Source: Bradyrhizobium sp. AUGA SZCCT0176 (GTDB lineage Bacteria > Pseudomonadota > Alphaproteobacteria > Rhizobiales > Xanthobacteraceae). From it: a stretch of DNA of 64,000 nucleotides. The notes beneath the pieces were generated by a model. That model searched no databases. It worked only from the letters and a program-made list of their open reading frames with translations, and had not been told where the DNA came from. Every line of letters starts with the position of its first letter. Position 1 is the stretch's first letter. The translations under genes were made by a program, and so were the position numbers. The stretch is from assembly GCF_018130145.1 (NCBI RefSeq), contig NZ_JAFCMB010000010.1, positions 124,001 through 188,000 on the forward strand. The letters are read 5' to 3'. Below, piece after piece: positions 1 to 9,072 of the stretch.

Positions 1-908
1 GCATCAGCGAGAGCAACCTGCCCCCGGGGAGTGAAATCTTGTTTCGTGAGCCCGGCATATGGGAGAGATATAGTTGGCAGCTGTCGCTGATTGCGTGCGT
101 AATCCTGATCCAGGGAGGGTTGATCGGCGGATTGCTCCGTGAACGGAGTCGCCGCCGTTTCGCCGAAGTCGAATCGCGTCAACGCCTGGCGGAGCTTGCA
201 CACCTCAACCGCTATTCGGCTGTCGGCGAACTGACGACTTCGATCGCGCATGAGATAAATCAGCCGCTTGGCTCCATCCTTACCAACGCCGAGACGGCCG
301 AACTCATGCTGAAGAGCTCTTCACCGAATCTCGATGAAGTCAGGGAAATTCTCGTTGACATCAAGCGTGACGATCAGCGCGCCAGTGAAGTGATACGTCG
401 CCTACGCAGCGTGCTGAAGAAAACACCTTTTGAAATGCGAGATATCGAGCTGAACGAGACGGTACGGCAAGTGATCGGATTTGTCGCAGCCATGGCCCAC
501 GGCCGCGATATCGCACTGAAGTGCTGCACGGCCTCGGCGGGCCTGCACGTCAAGGGCGATGCTGTTCAGCTGCAGCAGGTTTTTCTGAATCTGATGATCA
601 ATGCGATGGATGCGATATCCGAAGTGGAGGCGAAGAAGCGCGAAGTTTGCGTAACCACGAGCCTTTCGGGCGCCAGTGCGGAAATCAGGATTAGCGACAC
701 CGGCGCCGGTATCGCGACCGGCGATCTCAAGAAGGTCTTCGATCCGTTTTTCACGACAAAGCCGCAAGGCATGGGCATGGGACTTGCGATCGCCCGCACC
801 ATCGTCGAAGCGCATCACGGACAGATTTCTGCGGAAAATCAGCCGCTCGGCGGCGCGCTTTTCACAATCAGGCTTCCGATCGCTCGCGATCGATCAACGT
901 CGGCCTGA
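1..908 (+). CDS. Sensor histidine kinase, C-terminal part (5' end outside window)
   Basis: This is the cytoplasmic kinase half of a membrane sensor kinase. The frame is open from base 3 to the edge, so the true start lies upstream; a TTG at 39 is only an internal codon. One hydrophobic membrane segment (codons about 90-140 nt into the window) follows a W-E-R-Y-S-W-Q stretch typical of rhizobial kinases that carry a periplasmic binding-protein-like sensor. The HisKA phospho-acceptor box reads SIAHEINQPLGSI. It is followed by an N box (NLMINAMDAI), a G1 box (DTGAGI) and a G2 box with GMGMGLAIARTIVEAHHG, so the ATPase domain is complete. The cognate regulator is not in view; it may lie left of the window. 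The downstream gene has its own FNR/FixK site, so this gene is probably the end of a separate unit. The input signal cannot be deduced. Confidence 0.9.
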   Translation, partial: ISESNLPPGSEILFREPGIWERYSWQLSLIACVILIQGGLIGGLLRERSRRRFAEVESRQRLAELAHLNRYSAVGELTTSIAHEINQPLGSILTNAETAELMLKSSSPNLDEVREILVDIKRDDQRASEVIRRLRSVLKKTPFEMRDIELNETVRQVIGFVAAMAHGRDIALKCCTASAGLHVKGDAVQLQQVFLNLMINAMDAISEVEAKKREVCVTTSLSGASAEIRISDTGAGIATGDLKKVFDPFFTTKPQGMGMGLAIARTIVEAHHGQISAENQPLGGALFTIRLPIARDRSTSA

Positions 909-961
909 TATACGCCCGCCACGCTGCTCTTGCGGCGCAGCAAGGCGGTACCGCAGGTTCC

Positions 962-975
962 TTGATCTTTATCAA
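962..975. promoter_or_regulatory. FNR/FixK-type anaerobox upstream of the DUF3300 gene
   Basis: Perfect TTGAT-CTTT-ATCAA dyad, the consensus for Fnr/FixK/CRP-family oxygen-responsive activators. Its centre is about 62 nt before the chosen ATG at 1031. With a class II geometry (site centred near -41.5) transcription would begin near 1010, leaving a short leader that contains the AAGGAGGGG ribosome site. Which family member binds is inference. Confidence 0.8.
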
Positions 976-1030
976 AGAACGACCTCGCCTCGGACCGATT
1001 CTTGCCGCGATGAGCCCAAGGAGGGGCGTG

Positions 1031-2683
1031 ATGTTCCGCTGCGGCAAGACCCTTATCGCACTCGCGTTGCTAATCGCGAATCCTGTCGCCGTCTCCGCTC
1101 AAACGACCGACAATCCGCCTGCTCCGAGTAGTTCGGCGCAACCGACCAGCCAACAGCCGCCGAGTGCGGAACTGCTGAAGCCCGAACAACTCGAGGCGCT
1201 GGTTGCGCCGATTGCACTCTATCCCGACGAGTTGCTGGCAAATGTGCTGGCGGCATCGACCTATCCGCTAGAGGTGGTACAGGCCGATCGTTGGCTCAAG
1301 GAACACAAAATCTTGAAAGGCGATGCGTTGAAGAAGGAGGTCGAGAAGCAGTCGTGGGACAATAGCGTCAAGGCGCTCACGAGCACCGCGGACGTCATTT
1401 CGATGATGAGCGATAAGGTCGACTGGACCAAGAACCTCGGCGATGCCGTGCTCGTGCAGCAGCCGGATGTGATGGATGCGATCCAGCGCCTCCGCTCCAA
1501 GGCCTATGACAACAAGAAGCTGGTCACCACCAAGCAACAGAAGGTCAGCGTTCAAACCCAGGAAAACAAGCAGGCGATCGTCATCGAGCAGGCCGATCCC
1601 AATACGATGTACGTGCCGTACTACGATCCGGCGACCGTTTATGGAGCCTGGCCTTATGCGGAATATCCACCCTATTACTTCGGGTACCCGTCCTATATCG
1701 GCGCCGGAGTGATCGCGGCCGGTCTCGCCTTCGGTACAGCCTGGGCGATCGGACGCTGGGGCAATTACTGGGGCGGTGGATTCAACTGGGGCAACCGCAA
1801 CGTCTACGTCAACCACTTCAACAGGACGACCAACATCGGGAACAATTGGCAGCACAACCCGGCGCATCGCCAGGGCGTGCGATACAACAACGCGAACGTT
1901 CAGCAGCGCTTCGGTAACAACAACCTGAAGGCGGGCGCCTCCAATCGGATGGATTTCCGCGGCCGCGACGGACAGCAGGTGCTTCGTCCAGGGCAGGATC
2001 GGCCGGGCGCTGGCGATCGGGCAGGTGATCGCGTCGGCGACCGGGCGGGGGACCGTGGTGGCGATCGTGTCGGGGATCGCGGCGGCAATCGGCCGAGCAC
2101 GGCGGATCGTGCCAAAGCCGGCGGCGGAGATCGTGCCAAGGCGGCCAAGGGTGGCGGCGATCGCGCGAAGGCCGCCAATCGCGGAGGTGGCGGTGGCCGC
2201 GGCTCGGCCATGAATGTGTCGTCGGGCAGGGCTGCTGCGGCGCAATCGGCCCGTGGCCGGGCAAGTATGGCGAGCATGGGCCCGCACGGCGGCGGTCCGA
2301 GCTTCGCCGGGCGGGGCGGCGGCGGTGCGGCATTTGCCGGTGGAGGAGGTGGCTTCCGCGGCGGCGGAGGTGGCGGCGGCTTCCGTGGTGGTGGTGGCGG
2401 CGGCGGAAGGCGCTCCGACATCGAACTGAAGCATGATGTCGTCCTGCTCGGTCATCTCGCTAATGGTCTCGGCTATTACCGCTTCAGCTATCTCGGCAGC
2501 AGCAAGCCCTATGTCGGCGTCATCGCGCAGGAAGTGCAGACCGTGGCGCCAGAGGCCGTGACCCGCGGTCCGGACGGCTATCTCCGCGTCCGCTACGAAC
2601 AGCTGGGATTAAAACTGCGCTCCTACACCGACTGGCTTGGTAGCGGCGCAAAGATTCCGACTCCAGCGGAGGTCTTGCCATGA
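1031..2683 (+). CDS. Secreted DUF3300 protein with C-terminal S74-like (tail-fibre chaperone) domain
   Basis: The start at 1031 is chosen because AAGGAGGGG lies 5 nt upstream and a clear signal peptide follows, ending near V-S-A-Q; earlier in-frame starts would overlap the FixK box. The protein has 550 residues. Residues about 40-250 carry the DUF3300 pattern (E-x-L-x-A-L-V-A-P-I-A-L-Y-P-D-E-L-L). Then comes an aromatic/Asn region, a long low-complexity stretch with GDR repeats and Gly-rich runs (about 310-460), and a distinct domain at 462-550 containing SDIELKHD and GVIAQEVQ. The last domain matches the intramolecular chaperone/peptidase S74 pattern of phage tail fibres, with the Ser462 and Lys467 positions of the self-cleaving dyad retained. 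The function of DUF3300 is unknown; an envelope role is likely. The stop overlaps the next ATG (ATGA), so the two are translationally coupled. Confidence 0.85.
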   Translation: MFRCGKTLIALALLIANPVAVSAQTTDNPPAPSSSAQPTSQQPPSAELLKPEQLEALVAPIALYPDELLANVLAASTYPLEVVQADRWLKEHKILKGDALKKEVEKQSWDNSVKALTSTADVISMMSDKVDWTKNLGDAVLVQQPDVMDAIQRLRSKAYDNKKLVTTKQQKVSVQTQENKQAIVIEQADPNTMYVPYYDPATVYGAWPYAEYPPYYFGYPSYIGAGVIAAGLAFGTAWAIGRWGNYWGGGFNWGNRNVYVNHFNRTTNIGNNWQHNPAHRQGVRYNNANVQQRFGNNNLKAGASNRMDFRGRDGQQVLRPGQDRPGAGDRAGDRVGDRAGDRGGDRVGDRGGNRPSTADRAKAGGGDRAKAAKGGGDRAKAANRGGGGGRGSAMNVSSGRAAAAQSARGRASMASMGPHGGGPSFAGRGGGGAAFAGGGGGFRGGGGGGGFRGGGGGGGRRSDIELKHDVVLLGHLANGLGYYRFSYLGSSKPYVGVIAQEVQTVAPEAVTRGPDGYLRVRYEQLGLKLRSYTDWLGSGAKIPTPAEVLP

Positions 2684-3612
2684 TCATGCTTAAACCGCTC
2701 GGTCGCGCGGCTTTGGTGGGCATCGCTGCAATCGTGGCAGTGGCGCTGTTGACCACTTCTGTGTCCCGGGCGCAGCAGGCCTATCCCTCGCCGGAGGATG
2801 CCGCGGCGGCGCTGGCTGCCGCAGTCAAGACCGGGACGAGGAGCGCGATACTCAAAGTCCTCGGCAAAGACGGGAAAGACATTGTCGAGTCCGGTGATGA
2901 CGTTGCCGATGCTGAGATGCGCCAGCGGTTCCTGTCCGCCTATGACGCCAAACATTCCATCAAGGCCGAGGGAAACAAGAAGGCTACGCTCGTCCTCGGC
3001 GCGGACGATTTTCCATTCCCGATTCCCTTGGTGAACAACAGGACGGGCTGGGAGTTCGACCCGGCTGCGGGGCGTATCGAAATTCTGTATCGTCGCATCG
3101 GACGCAATGAACTGGACGCGATTCAAACCTCGCTGGCTTACGTGGATGCGCAGAACGAATATGCCGAAAAGGATCGCACCGGCGAGGGGGTAGGGGTCTA
3201 CGCACAACACATCGTCAGTAGCCCGGGCAAGAAGGATGGGCTGTTCTGGCGCGACGATCGCGAGCCGAGCCCGCTGGGCGAATTGGCGGCGCAGGCCTCT
3301 GCCGAAGGGTACAAGGTCGGAGAGCAGGCGGCACCCTACCACGGCTATTATTATCGAATTTTGAAGGGCCAGGGATCCAACGCGCCGGGTGGAGCTTTGA
3401 ACTACGTCGTCAAGGGGAAAATGATCGGCGGCTTCGCGCTGATCGCATACCCCGCCGAGTACGGAAATTCCGGCGTCATGACCTTCATGGTCAATCATGC
3501 CGGTACCGTCTACCAGAAGGATCTCGGAACACGTACCGATAGCATCGCCAAGCGCGTTTACTTGTTCGACCCGGATCAGACCTGGAAGAAGGTGGATGTG
3601 GCGGCTCCTTAA
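2680..3612 (+). CDS. Secreted DUF2950 family protein
   Basis: 310-residue exported protein with an N-terminal signal peptide (charged start, hydrophobic segment to about residue 27, cleavage near S-R-A-Q). The mature part has the DUF2950 hallmarks: an early YPSPEDAAAAL segment, the ADDFPFPIPLV core, GWEFD, the Y-A-E-K-D-R region and a terminal half with YHGYYYRILKGQG. DUF2950 genes commonly sit next to DUF3300 genes, as here, where the ATG overlaps the DUF3300 stop by 4 nt. The pair presumably works together in the periplasm or outer envelope; no biochemical activity is established that I can name. Expression should follow the anaerobox at 962-975. Confidence 0.85.
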   Translation: MIMLKPLGRAALVGIAAIVAVALLTTSVSRAQQAYPSPEDAAAALAAAVKTGTRSAILKVLGKDGKDIVESGDDVADAEMRQRFLSAYDAKHSIKAEGNKKATLVLGADDFPFPIPLVNNRTGWEFDPAAGRIEILYRRIGRNELDAIQTSLAYVDAQNEYAEKDRTGEGVGVYAQHIVSSPGKKDGLFWRDDREPSPLGELAAQASAEGYKVGEQAAPYHGYYYRILKGQGSNAPGGALNYVVKGKMIGGFALIAYPAEYGNSGVMTFMVNHAGTVYQKDLGTRTDSIAKRVYLFDPDQTWKKVDVAAP

Positions 3613-3631
3613 GCGCAGGAAAGCTGAAGCG

Positions 3632-4060
3632 ATGTCATGGTTGGTTCGGATCGCTGTGGTCGCGCTTTTCGCCGCTGTTCTTCCGGCGACATCGCTCGCG
3701 CAGGCGCCCGGCTATGTTCGCGTCAAGCTTCTCAAGGCGGGCTTGATGGTGGGCGCCGGTGGCGGCAGCGGCGTCCTGACGTACCGCGGTCGCGACTATC
3801 CGTTCCGAGTATCCGGTCTCAGCCTGGGTGTAACGGCTGGAGCATCGGTCAGCCGGTTGGAAGGATGGGCTTCGGGCATTAGGCAGGTCAGCGACTTCGC
3901 CGGTACCTATAGCTCCGTCGGTGGCGGGGGCACCTTCGTCGGTGGATTCGGAGGCGTTCAGTTAGGGAATGAGAAGGGCGTAAAGATCGCCCTGCAAGGA
4001 CCCCGGGCAGGGATGGAGTTCGCCGCGAACCTCAGCGAGGTCAGGATTTCACTGAAATGA
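3632..4060 (+). CDS. Small secreted glycine-rich protein (unknown; EipA/DUF1134-like in style)
   Basis: 142 residues from ATG 3632, selected over an upstream in-frame start because CAGGAAAG lies at 3616-3623 and a signal peptide (to about S-L-A-Q, residue 24) starts here. The mature part is a Gly-rich beta-type sequence with L-T-Y-R-G-R-D-Y-P-F and repeated GG motifs. It recalls the organisation of small alphaproteobacterial envelope proteins such as EipA/DUF1134 or YSC84-type lipid-binding proteins, but I do not recognise a firm family. It follows the DUF2950 gene by 19 nt, so it is likely the third gene of the same anaerobically controlled unit. Confidence 0.65.
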   Translation: MSWLVRIAVVALFAAVLPATSLAQAPGYVRVKLLKAGLMVGAGGGSGVLTYRGRDYPFRVSGLSLGVTAGASVSRLEGWASGIRQVSDFAGTYSSVGGGGTFVGGFGGVQLGNEKGVKIALQGPRAGMEFAANLSEVRISLK

Positions 4061-4113
4061 GTTCACTCAGCCGCCGTCGGGGAGTCCCGTTCTTGCTACG
4101 ATCTTTCATTTGC

Positions 4114-4127
4114 TTGACCTAGATCAA
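4114..4127. promoter_or_regulatory. FNR/FixK-type anaerobox upstream of pflB
   Basis: TTGAC-CTAG-ATCAA, one mismatch from the TTGAT-N4-ATCAA consensus. Its centre is about 110 nt before the pflB ATG. With a class II arrangement transcription would start near 4162. It makes oxygen limitation the obvious trigger for the pfl operon and matches the perfect box before the DUF3300 unit. Confidence 0.8.
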
Positions 4128-4229
4128 AGGTGGAGGTGCCAGCGCTCCGATGGTCAGGCCACGCGCCGAATTGCGACGCTGCACATCGCGGGCGCCCAAC
4201 CAATCAGTCTAAGCGGTGGGAGAAGCACC

Positions 4230-6500
4230 ATGAAGGCAAGCGCAGCCCTGAGGAAGGAAGCTGATGCCGGAGATTGCTGGAACGGTTTTCGGCCTGGAGA
4301 CTGGCTCAGCTCCATCAACGTTCGCGACTTCATCGTCCGCAACGTGACGCCCTACACAGGCGACGAAGCTTTTCTCGCCGGACCGTCGCAGCGCACCAAG
4401 GCCGTCTGGGCGAAATTGCAGCCGTATTTCACCGAGGAAAGAAAAAAGGGAGTGCTTGCGGTAGATGCTCAAACTCCCTCGACATTGCTTGCCCACAAGG
4501 CCGGCTATATCGATCGTGACAACGAAATCGTCGTGGGTCTTCAGACCGACCAGCCTTTCAAGCGGGCGATTTTTCCCTTCGGTGGGTTGCGGATGGTCGA
4601 GGCGGGCCTCAAGGCCGCGGGCTTCGAGCCCGACCCGGCTGTCCACAAGGCTTTCACGAACTACCGAAAATCGCATAACGACGGCGTCTTCGACGCCTAT
4701 ACGCCCGAGATCATGAATTGCCGACGGTCCGGGATTATCACGGGCCTGCCGGATGCTTATGGCCGCGGCCGCATTATCGGGGACTACCGGCGGGTAGCTC
4801 TTTACGGGATCGATCGGCTTCTCGAGGCCAAGCGTGCCGAGCGTAAACAGATCGACGGCATGTGGCCGAGCGATGACATCATTCGGCTGCGCGAAGAACT
4901 ATCCGACCAGATGCGCGCGCTCGAGGACCTTGCTTCGATGGCGAAGCTATACGGCCACGACATATCGAAGCCCGCCCACAATGCCCAGGAAGCATTCCAA
5001 TGGACCTACTTTGCCTATCTGGGGGCGATCAAGGAGGCCAATGGGGCGGCAATGTCCATCGGACGCATATCGAGCTTCCTGGACATCTACATCGAACGGG
5101 ACCTGAAGGCGGGCGTTCTCGACGAAGGCAGAGCTCAGGAACTCTGGGATCAGCTGGTTCAGAAGCTCCGTATCGTTCGTTTCCTGCGTACGCCCGACTA
5201 CGACGCGCTATTCAGCGGAGACCCCTATTGGGCGACCGAGTGTGTCGGCGGTATGGATCTGGACGGGCGCACGCTGGTGACCAAGAGCAGCTATCGCATG
5301 TTGCACACGCTTTCAAATCTTGGCCCGGCACCCGAACCGAACATTACGGTTCTCTGGTCCAGCCATATGCCCACAACATTCAAGCGCTATTGCGCCAAGG
5401 TCAGCCGCGATACGTCATCCCTTCAGTACGAGAACGACGATCTGATGCGTCCGTTCTGGGGTGACGATTACGGCATTGCCTGCTGCGTTTCAGCGATGCG
5501 CCTGGGCAAGCAGATGCAGTTTTTCGGCGCCCGCGTAAACCTGGCGAAGGCGCTGCTGTACGCGATCAATGGCGGCCGCGACGAGGTCTCAGGCGAGCAG
5601 GTCGCCCCCGAAACGCTGCCGGTCGCGGGCGACTTCCTCGACTACGACGACGTGATGGCCAAGTTCGATACCACCATGGAGTGGCTGGCACGCACATACG
5701 TGCACGCGATGAACTGCATCCACTACATGCACGACAAGTACTTCTACGAACGCCTGGAGATGGCGCTTCACGATCGCGACATTCTCAGAACCATGGCATT
5801 CGGCATCGCCGGCCTCTCGGTGGTGGCCGACAGCCTCAGCGCGATCAAGTACGGAAAGATCCGCGTCGCCCGCGATGAGAAAGGATTGGTGGTTGACTAC
5901 CAGAACGAGGGGAACAAGGCGACGCCGCAGTTCGGCAACAACGATGACCGCGTCGATCAAATCGCGTCGGACATCGTCACCAGCTTCATGGGGAAGATAC
6001 GAAAGCACCCCACCTACCGCAACGCGACGCACACACAGAGCGTGCTCACCATCACTTCGAACGTGGTGTACGGCAAGGCTACGGGAAACACCCCCGATGG
6101 CCGCCGCAAGGGCGAGCCGTTCGGGCCGGGCGCAAATCCGATGCACGGCCGGGACAGCCATGGCTGGCTCGCCTCCTGCCTGTCCGTTGCCAAGCTTCCT
6201 TACAAGGACGCACAGGACGGCATCAGCTACACGGTCTCCGTCGCTCCACAGAAGGCGCACCTGTCCGAGACTCAGTTGATCGATGAAGCCGTCAAGGCGT
6301 TCGACGTCTATTTCGATCGTGGCGGGTTCCACATGAACCTGAACGTGATCGACAAGGACACGCTCGAGGACGCCATGAAGAACCCGGACAAGTACCCGCA
6401 GCTCACCATTCGAGTCTCGGGCTACGCCGTCAACTTCGTTCGTCTGACGCCGGAGCAGCAGCGAGATGTGATCAGCCGCACTTTCCACGGCCAGATCTGA
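4230..6500 (+). CDS. pflB: Pyruvate formate-lyase (formate C-acetyltransferase)
   Basis: Glycyl-radical enzyme that splits pyruvate with CoA into acetyl-CoA and formate in anoxic cytoplasm. Start 4230 has GGTGGGAGAAG just upstream and gives 756 residues, close to E. coli PflB (760). The catalytic cysteine pair is Cys418-Cys419 in the motif YGIACCVSAMR, the same numbering as in E. coli. The glycyl-radical loop near the C-terminus reads IRVSGYAVNFVRLT with radical Gly731, and the protein ends in the typical R-T-F tail. Both parts needed for activity are present. The activating enzyme follows after 13 nt, then two transporters, forming an operon controlled by the anaerobox at 4114. PFL is uncommon in obligately respiring rhizobia, which suggests an acquired fermentative module. 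Confidence 0.97.
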   Translation: MKASAALRKEADAGDCWNGFRPGDWLSSINVRDFIVRNVTPYTGDEAFLAGPSQRTKAVWAKLQPYFTEERKKGVLAVDAQTPSTLLAHKAGYIDRDNEIVVGLQTDQPFKRAIFPFGGLRMVEAGLKAAGFEPDPAVHKAFTNYRKSHNDGVFDAYTPEIMNCRRSGIITGLPDAYGRGRIIGDYRRVALYGIDRLLEAKRAERKQIDGMWPSDDIIRLREELSDQMRALEDLASMAKLYGHDISKPAHNAQEAFQWTYFAYLGAIKEANGAAMSIGRISSFLDIYIERDLKAGVLDEGRAQELWDQLVQKLRIVRFLRTPDYDALFSGDPYWATECVGGMDLDGRTLVTKSSYRMLHTLSNLGPAPEPNITVLWSSHMPTTFKRYCAKVSRDTSSLQYENDDLMRPFWGDDYGIACCVSAMRLGKQMQFFGARVNLAKALLYAINGGRDEVSGEQVAPETLPVAGDFLDYDDVMAKFDTTMEWLARTYVHAMNCIHYMHDKYFYERLEMALHDRDILRTMAFGIAGLSVVADSLSAIKYGKIRVARDEKGLVVDYQNEGNKATPQFGNNDDRVDQIASDIVTSFMGKIRKHPTYRNATHTQSVLTITSNVVYGKATGNTPDGRRKGEPFGPGANPMHGRDSHGWLASCLSVAKLPYKDAQDGISYTVSVAPQKAHLSETQLIDEAVKAFDVYFDRGGFHMNLNVIDKDTLEDAMKNPDKYPQLTIRVSGYAVNFVRLTPEQQRDVISRTFHGQI

Positions 6501-6513
6501 ATCGAGGTGCACC

Positions 6514-7341
6514 ATGTCGACGGTGCAGACACTTGAACCCGGAAGCCGTCATGACCTCCGGGTAGGGATTTCACCCGACGCGCCCGACGAAAGCCAGTTC
6601 AAGGACGAGAAGGGCGCGTTCGGATATTGCCATTCCTACGAAACCTCGTCCCGATACGACGGGCCGGGGCTGCGCGTGGTGCTGTTCGTCTCCGGCTGCC
6701 TCTTGCGCTGCACGTACTGCCACAATCCGGATACCTGGCATCTGAAGGACGGGACCTACGTTTCGGCCGATCACGTGCTCCGTCGGCTGGGCGATTTCGC
6801 GCCCGCCCTTCGCTCGCTCGGCGGGGGCCTGACCATTTCCGGCGGCGAGGCGATGGTCCAGTTGGCGTTCACGCGGCGGATATTCGCCGGCGCGAAAGCA
6901 ATGGGCCTGCACACGGCCATCCAGACCTCCGGATTTCTGGGCGATCGCGTCGATGAAGAATACCTGTCGAACATTGACCTCGTCCTGCTCGACATCAAGA
7001 GTTCGGATCCCGAGACGTACCGACGGGTGACGGGCCGCGATCTCGCGCCGACGCTGCGCTTCGCCGAGCGGCTGGCTTCGCTGTCGAAGCCGACGTGGAT
7101 CCGCTTCACGCTCGTCCCCGGAGAGACCGACGATCCCGCCAACGTCGAGGGCATCGCCCGGTTCGTCGCGCCGATGAAGAACGTTGAATGGGTCGAGGTG
7201 CAGCCGTTCCACCAGATGGGCGCCTTCAAGTGGAAGGCGATGGGGCTCGACTACAAGCTTCTCGATACTCCGACGGCCGGCCGGGAGCTGGTGGATCGGG
7301 TGATCGGGCAATTCCGCGCGGCAGGCTGCCGGGTGCGCTGA
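6514..7341 (+). CDS. pflA: Pyruvate formate-lyase activating enzyme (radical SAM)
   Basis: Radical SAM enzyme that generates the glycyl radical on PflB. 275 residues. The cluster motif is Cys62-x3-Cys66-x2-Cys69 (GCLLRCTYCHN), followed by the GGGLTISGGE signature that binds SAM and by D-I-K-S in the substrate-binding strand. The N-terminal about 35 residues extend beyond the E. coli enzyme (246 aa) and are poorly structured, but an SD-like GAGGTG precedes ATG 6514, so I keep this start. It follows pflB by 13 nt and precedes the AAEx transporter by 25 nt. Confidence 0.95.
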   Translation: MSTVQTLEPGSRHDLRVGISPDAPDESQFKDEKGAFGYCHSYETSSRYDGPGLRVVLFVSGCLLRCTYCHNPDTWHLKDGTYVSADHVLRRLGDFAPALRSLGGGLTISGGEAMVQLAFTRRIFAGAKAMGLHTAIQTSGFLGDRVDEEYLSNIDLVLLDIKSSDPETYRRVTGRDLAPTLRFAERLASLSKPTWIRFTLVPGETDDPANVEGIARFVAPMKNVEWVEVQPFHQMGAFKWKAMGLDYKLLDTPTAGRELVDRVIGQFRAAGCRVR

Positions 7342-7366
7342 CGACAGACTGGGGAGACCGGACATC

Positions 7367-8965
7367 ATGTTGGACCTTGTTCGCGAGATCATCGGAAGTC
7401 AGCCGATACTGACGGCGTTTCTCGCGATCGGGTTGGGCTACCTGGTCGGTCAGATCAGTATCGGGGGATTTTCTCTCGGCGTCGGCGCCGTTCTTTTCGT
7501 GGGCCTTGCCATCGGTGCGTTCGCCCCCAAAGCCCAGATCATTGGACCAATCGGGCTGACAGGACTGATCATGTTCCTGTATGGGATCGGGATCCTCTAC
7601 GGCAGGCAGTTCTTCGAAGGCATGTTCGGCGTCGGGCAGAAGTACAATCTGCTGGCGCTTGTCGGATGCATAGCCAGCTTGATCGTTGCGCTTGGGCTCG
7701 GGCACATTTTCGGTATCAAGATCGGACATACGCTCGGCATCTATGCCGGATCAATGACGAGCACCGCCACACTCCAGGCTGCGCTCGACGTTATGAAGAA
7801 CAAGGATCCGTCGATCGGCTATTCCATTGCCTACCCCTTCGGGGTCATCGGTCCGATCCTGTGCATTTACTTTATGACCCAGATCGTAAAGCCGAAATTT
7901 CCGGCCAAGGCGCAGCGGTTCCACATGGGCGAAATTTCAATCGGTGAAAGCCATGCCGGAAAGCGACTCGACGAACTGACGACGGCGCTCGGCGGTGTGC
8001 GGGTCACGATGGTTCGAAAGGGCGGACACAACTTCGTTCCTGCAGCCGATACCGTCTTGACCGCGGGCGATGCCATTCTCGTGGTCGCGGAGGAGAATGA
8101 AGCAATTGCCAGGGCGGCCGCCACGCTTGGAAAACTGGAGCCCGGCCGCTTGGCCAGCGACCGCGCTGATCTCGACTACATTAGAGTCTTTGTCGGCAAA
8201 GCCGGCGTGGTCGGAATACCTCTTGCCGATCTCCCGATGCCGACCGGCTATCCAACCCATTTATTGCATGTCCGTCGTTATGATGCGGACCTCGTGCCGG
8301 CGCCGGACCTGATGCTCGAATTCGGCGACCGGATCGGGATACTGATGCCTCCGGACCGCAAGGAGGAGATTCGGCGCTACTTCGGCGACACGGTGAAGGC
8401 GGCGGCCGAATTCAGCTACGTCTCGCTCGGGCTCGGAATGGTCATGGGTGTCCTACTTGGGCTCATTCCGATTCCGATTCCTGGAGTAGGCGTGGTGACG
8501 CTCGGTATCGGAGGAGGACCGCTGATCGTCGCTCTCATCCTTGGCAAATTGCGGCGCACTGGCCCAATGCTCTGGACCATGCCGCTACCAGCGAACATCG
8601 TCTTGCGAAACTTCGGACTTGCGATGTTTCTTGCTACCGTCGGCGTCAACGCAGGGCAGCCCTTTGTTCGAACCGTCGCGGAATCCGGGTTCACAATGCT
8701 CTTTATCGGGGTTGCCGTTCTTCTGACGACGGTGTTCATCGTCCTGCTGGTCGGCCACTACGTTCTGAAGATCCCGTACGACGACCTAGTGGGCGTGGCA
8801 TCCGGGGCGACAGGGAATCCGGCGATTCTCGTCTATTCGACCAAAATGGCGCCCACGGAGCGGCCCGACATCGGCTACGCCATGATCTTTCCTTCCATGA
8901 CGATAGTGAAGGTAATCGCCACGCAGATTGTGGGCCTCCTCATGGTTGGCAGCAGCGCCGGCTAG
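7367..8965 (+). CDS. AAEx (aspartate:alanine exchanger) family transporter with two TrkA-C domains
   Basis: 532-residue inner-membrane carrier. The architecture is N-terminal helices (about 1-175), two soluble TrkA-C-type modules (about 185-345, with the V-T-A-G-D-A-I-L pattern), then a second helical half (about 355-532). This is the layout of AspT, YidE and YbjL and of the succinate exporter SucE of Corynebacterium. Conserved Gly/Thr-Ser motifs (SMTSTATLQAAL and GATGNPAILVY) mark the two inverted repeats. Lying between pflA and focA, it most plausibly exports a fermentation acid such as succinate or exchanges aspartate and alanine; the substrate is inference. A good SD (GGGGAGA) precedes the start. 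Confidence 0.85.
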   Translation: MLDLVREIIGSQPILTAFLAIGLGYLVGQISIGGFSLGVGAVLFVGLAIGAFAPKAQIIGPIGLTGLIMFLYGIGILYGRQFFEGMFGVGQKYNLLALVGCIASLIVALGLGHIFGIKIGHTLGIYAGSMTSTATLQAALDVMKNKDPSIGYSIAYPFGVIGPILCIYFMTQIVKPKFPAKAQRFHMGEISIGESHAGKRLDELTTALGGVRVTMVRKGGHNFVPAADTVLTAGDAILVVAEENEAIARAAATLGKLEPGRLASDRADLDYIRVFVGKAGVVGIPLADLPMPTGYPTHLLHVRRYDADLVPAPDLMLEFGDRIGILMPPDRKEEIRRYFGDTVKAAAEFSYVSLGLGMVMGVLLGLIPIPIPGVGVVTLGIGGGPLIVALILGKLRRTGPMLWTMPLPANIVLRNFGLAMFLATVGVNAGQPFVRTVAESGFTMLFIGVAVLLTTVFIVLLVGHYVLKIPYDDLVGVASGATGNPAILVYSTKMAPTERPDIGYAMIFPSMTIVKVIATQIVGLLMVGSSAG

Positions 8966-9072
8966 GTGACTGATCAGAACCGGGCCCTTGCCATGGTTCA
9001 TTCATGAACAGGATCTCGCAGATCGACGGTCCTGGTGAAGATCGCTCGCTGGGCAGGCACGGGAGACACGGA

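Noticed and set aside
962..1030. Extra N-terminal codons of the DUF3300 gene from TTG 962
   Set aside because: The TTG is part of the FixK box and a better start with SD and signal peptide exists at 1031.
1268..2455. Long minus-strand open frame opposite the DUF3300 gene
   Set aside because: It is the antisense of a real gene with Gly/Arg-rich repeats; no SD or family resemblance.
9004..9072. Upstream ATG 9004 for focA
   Set aside because: No ribosome site and an atypical hydrophilic head; ATG 9073 has GGGAG.
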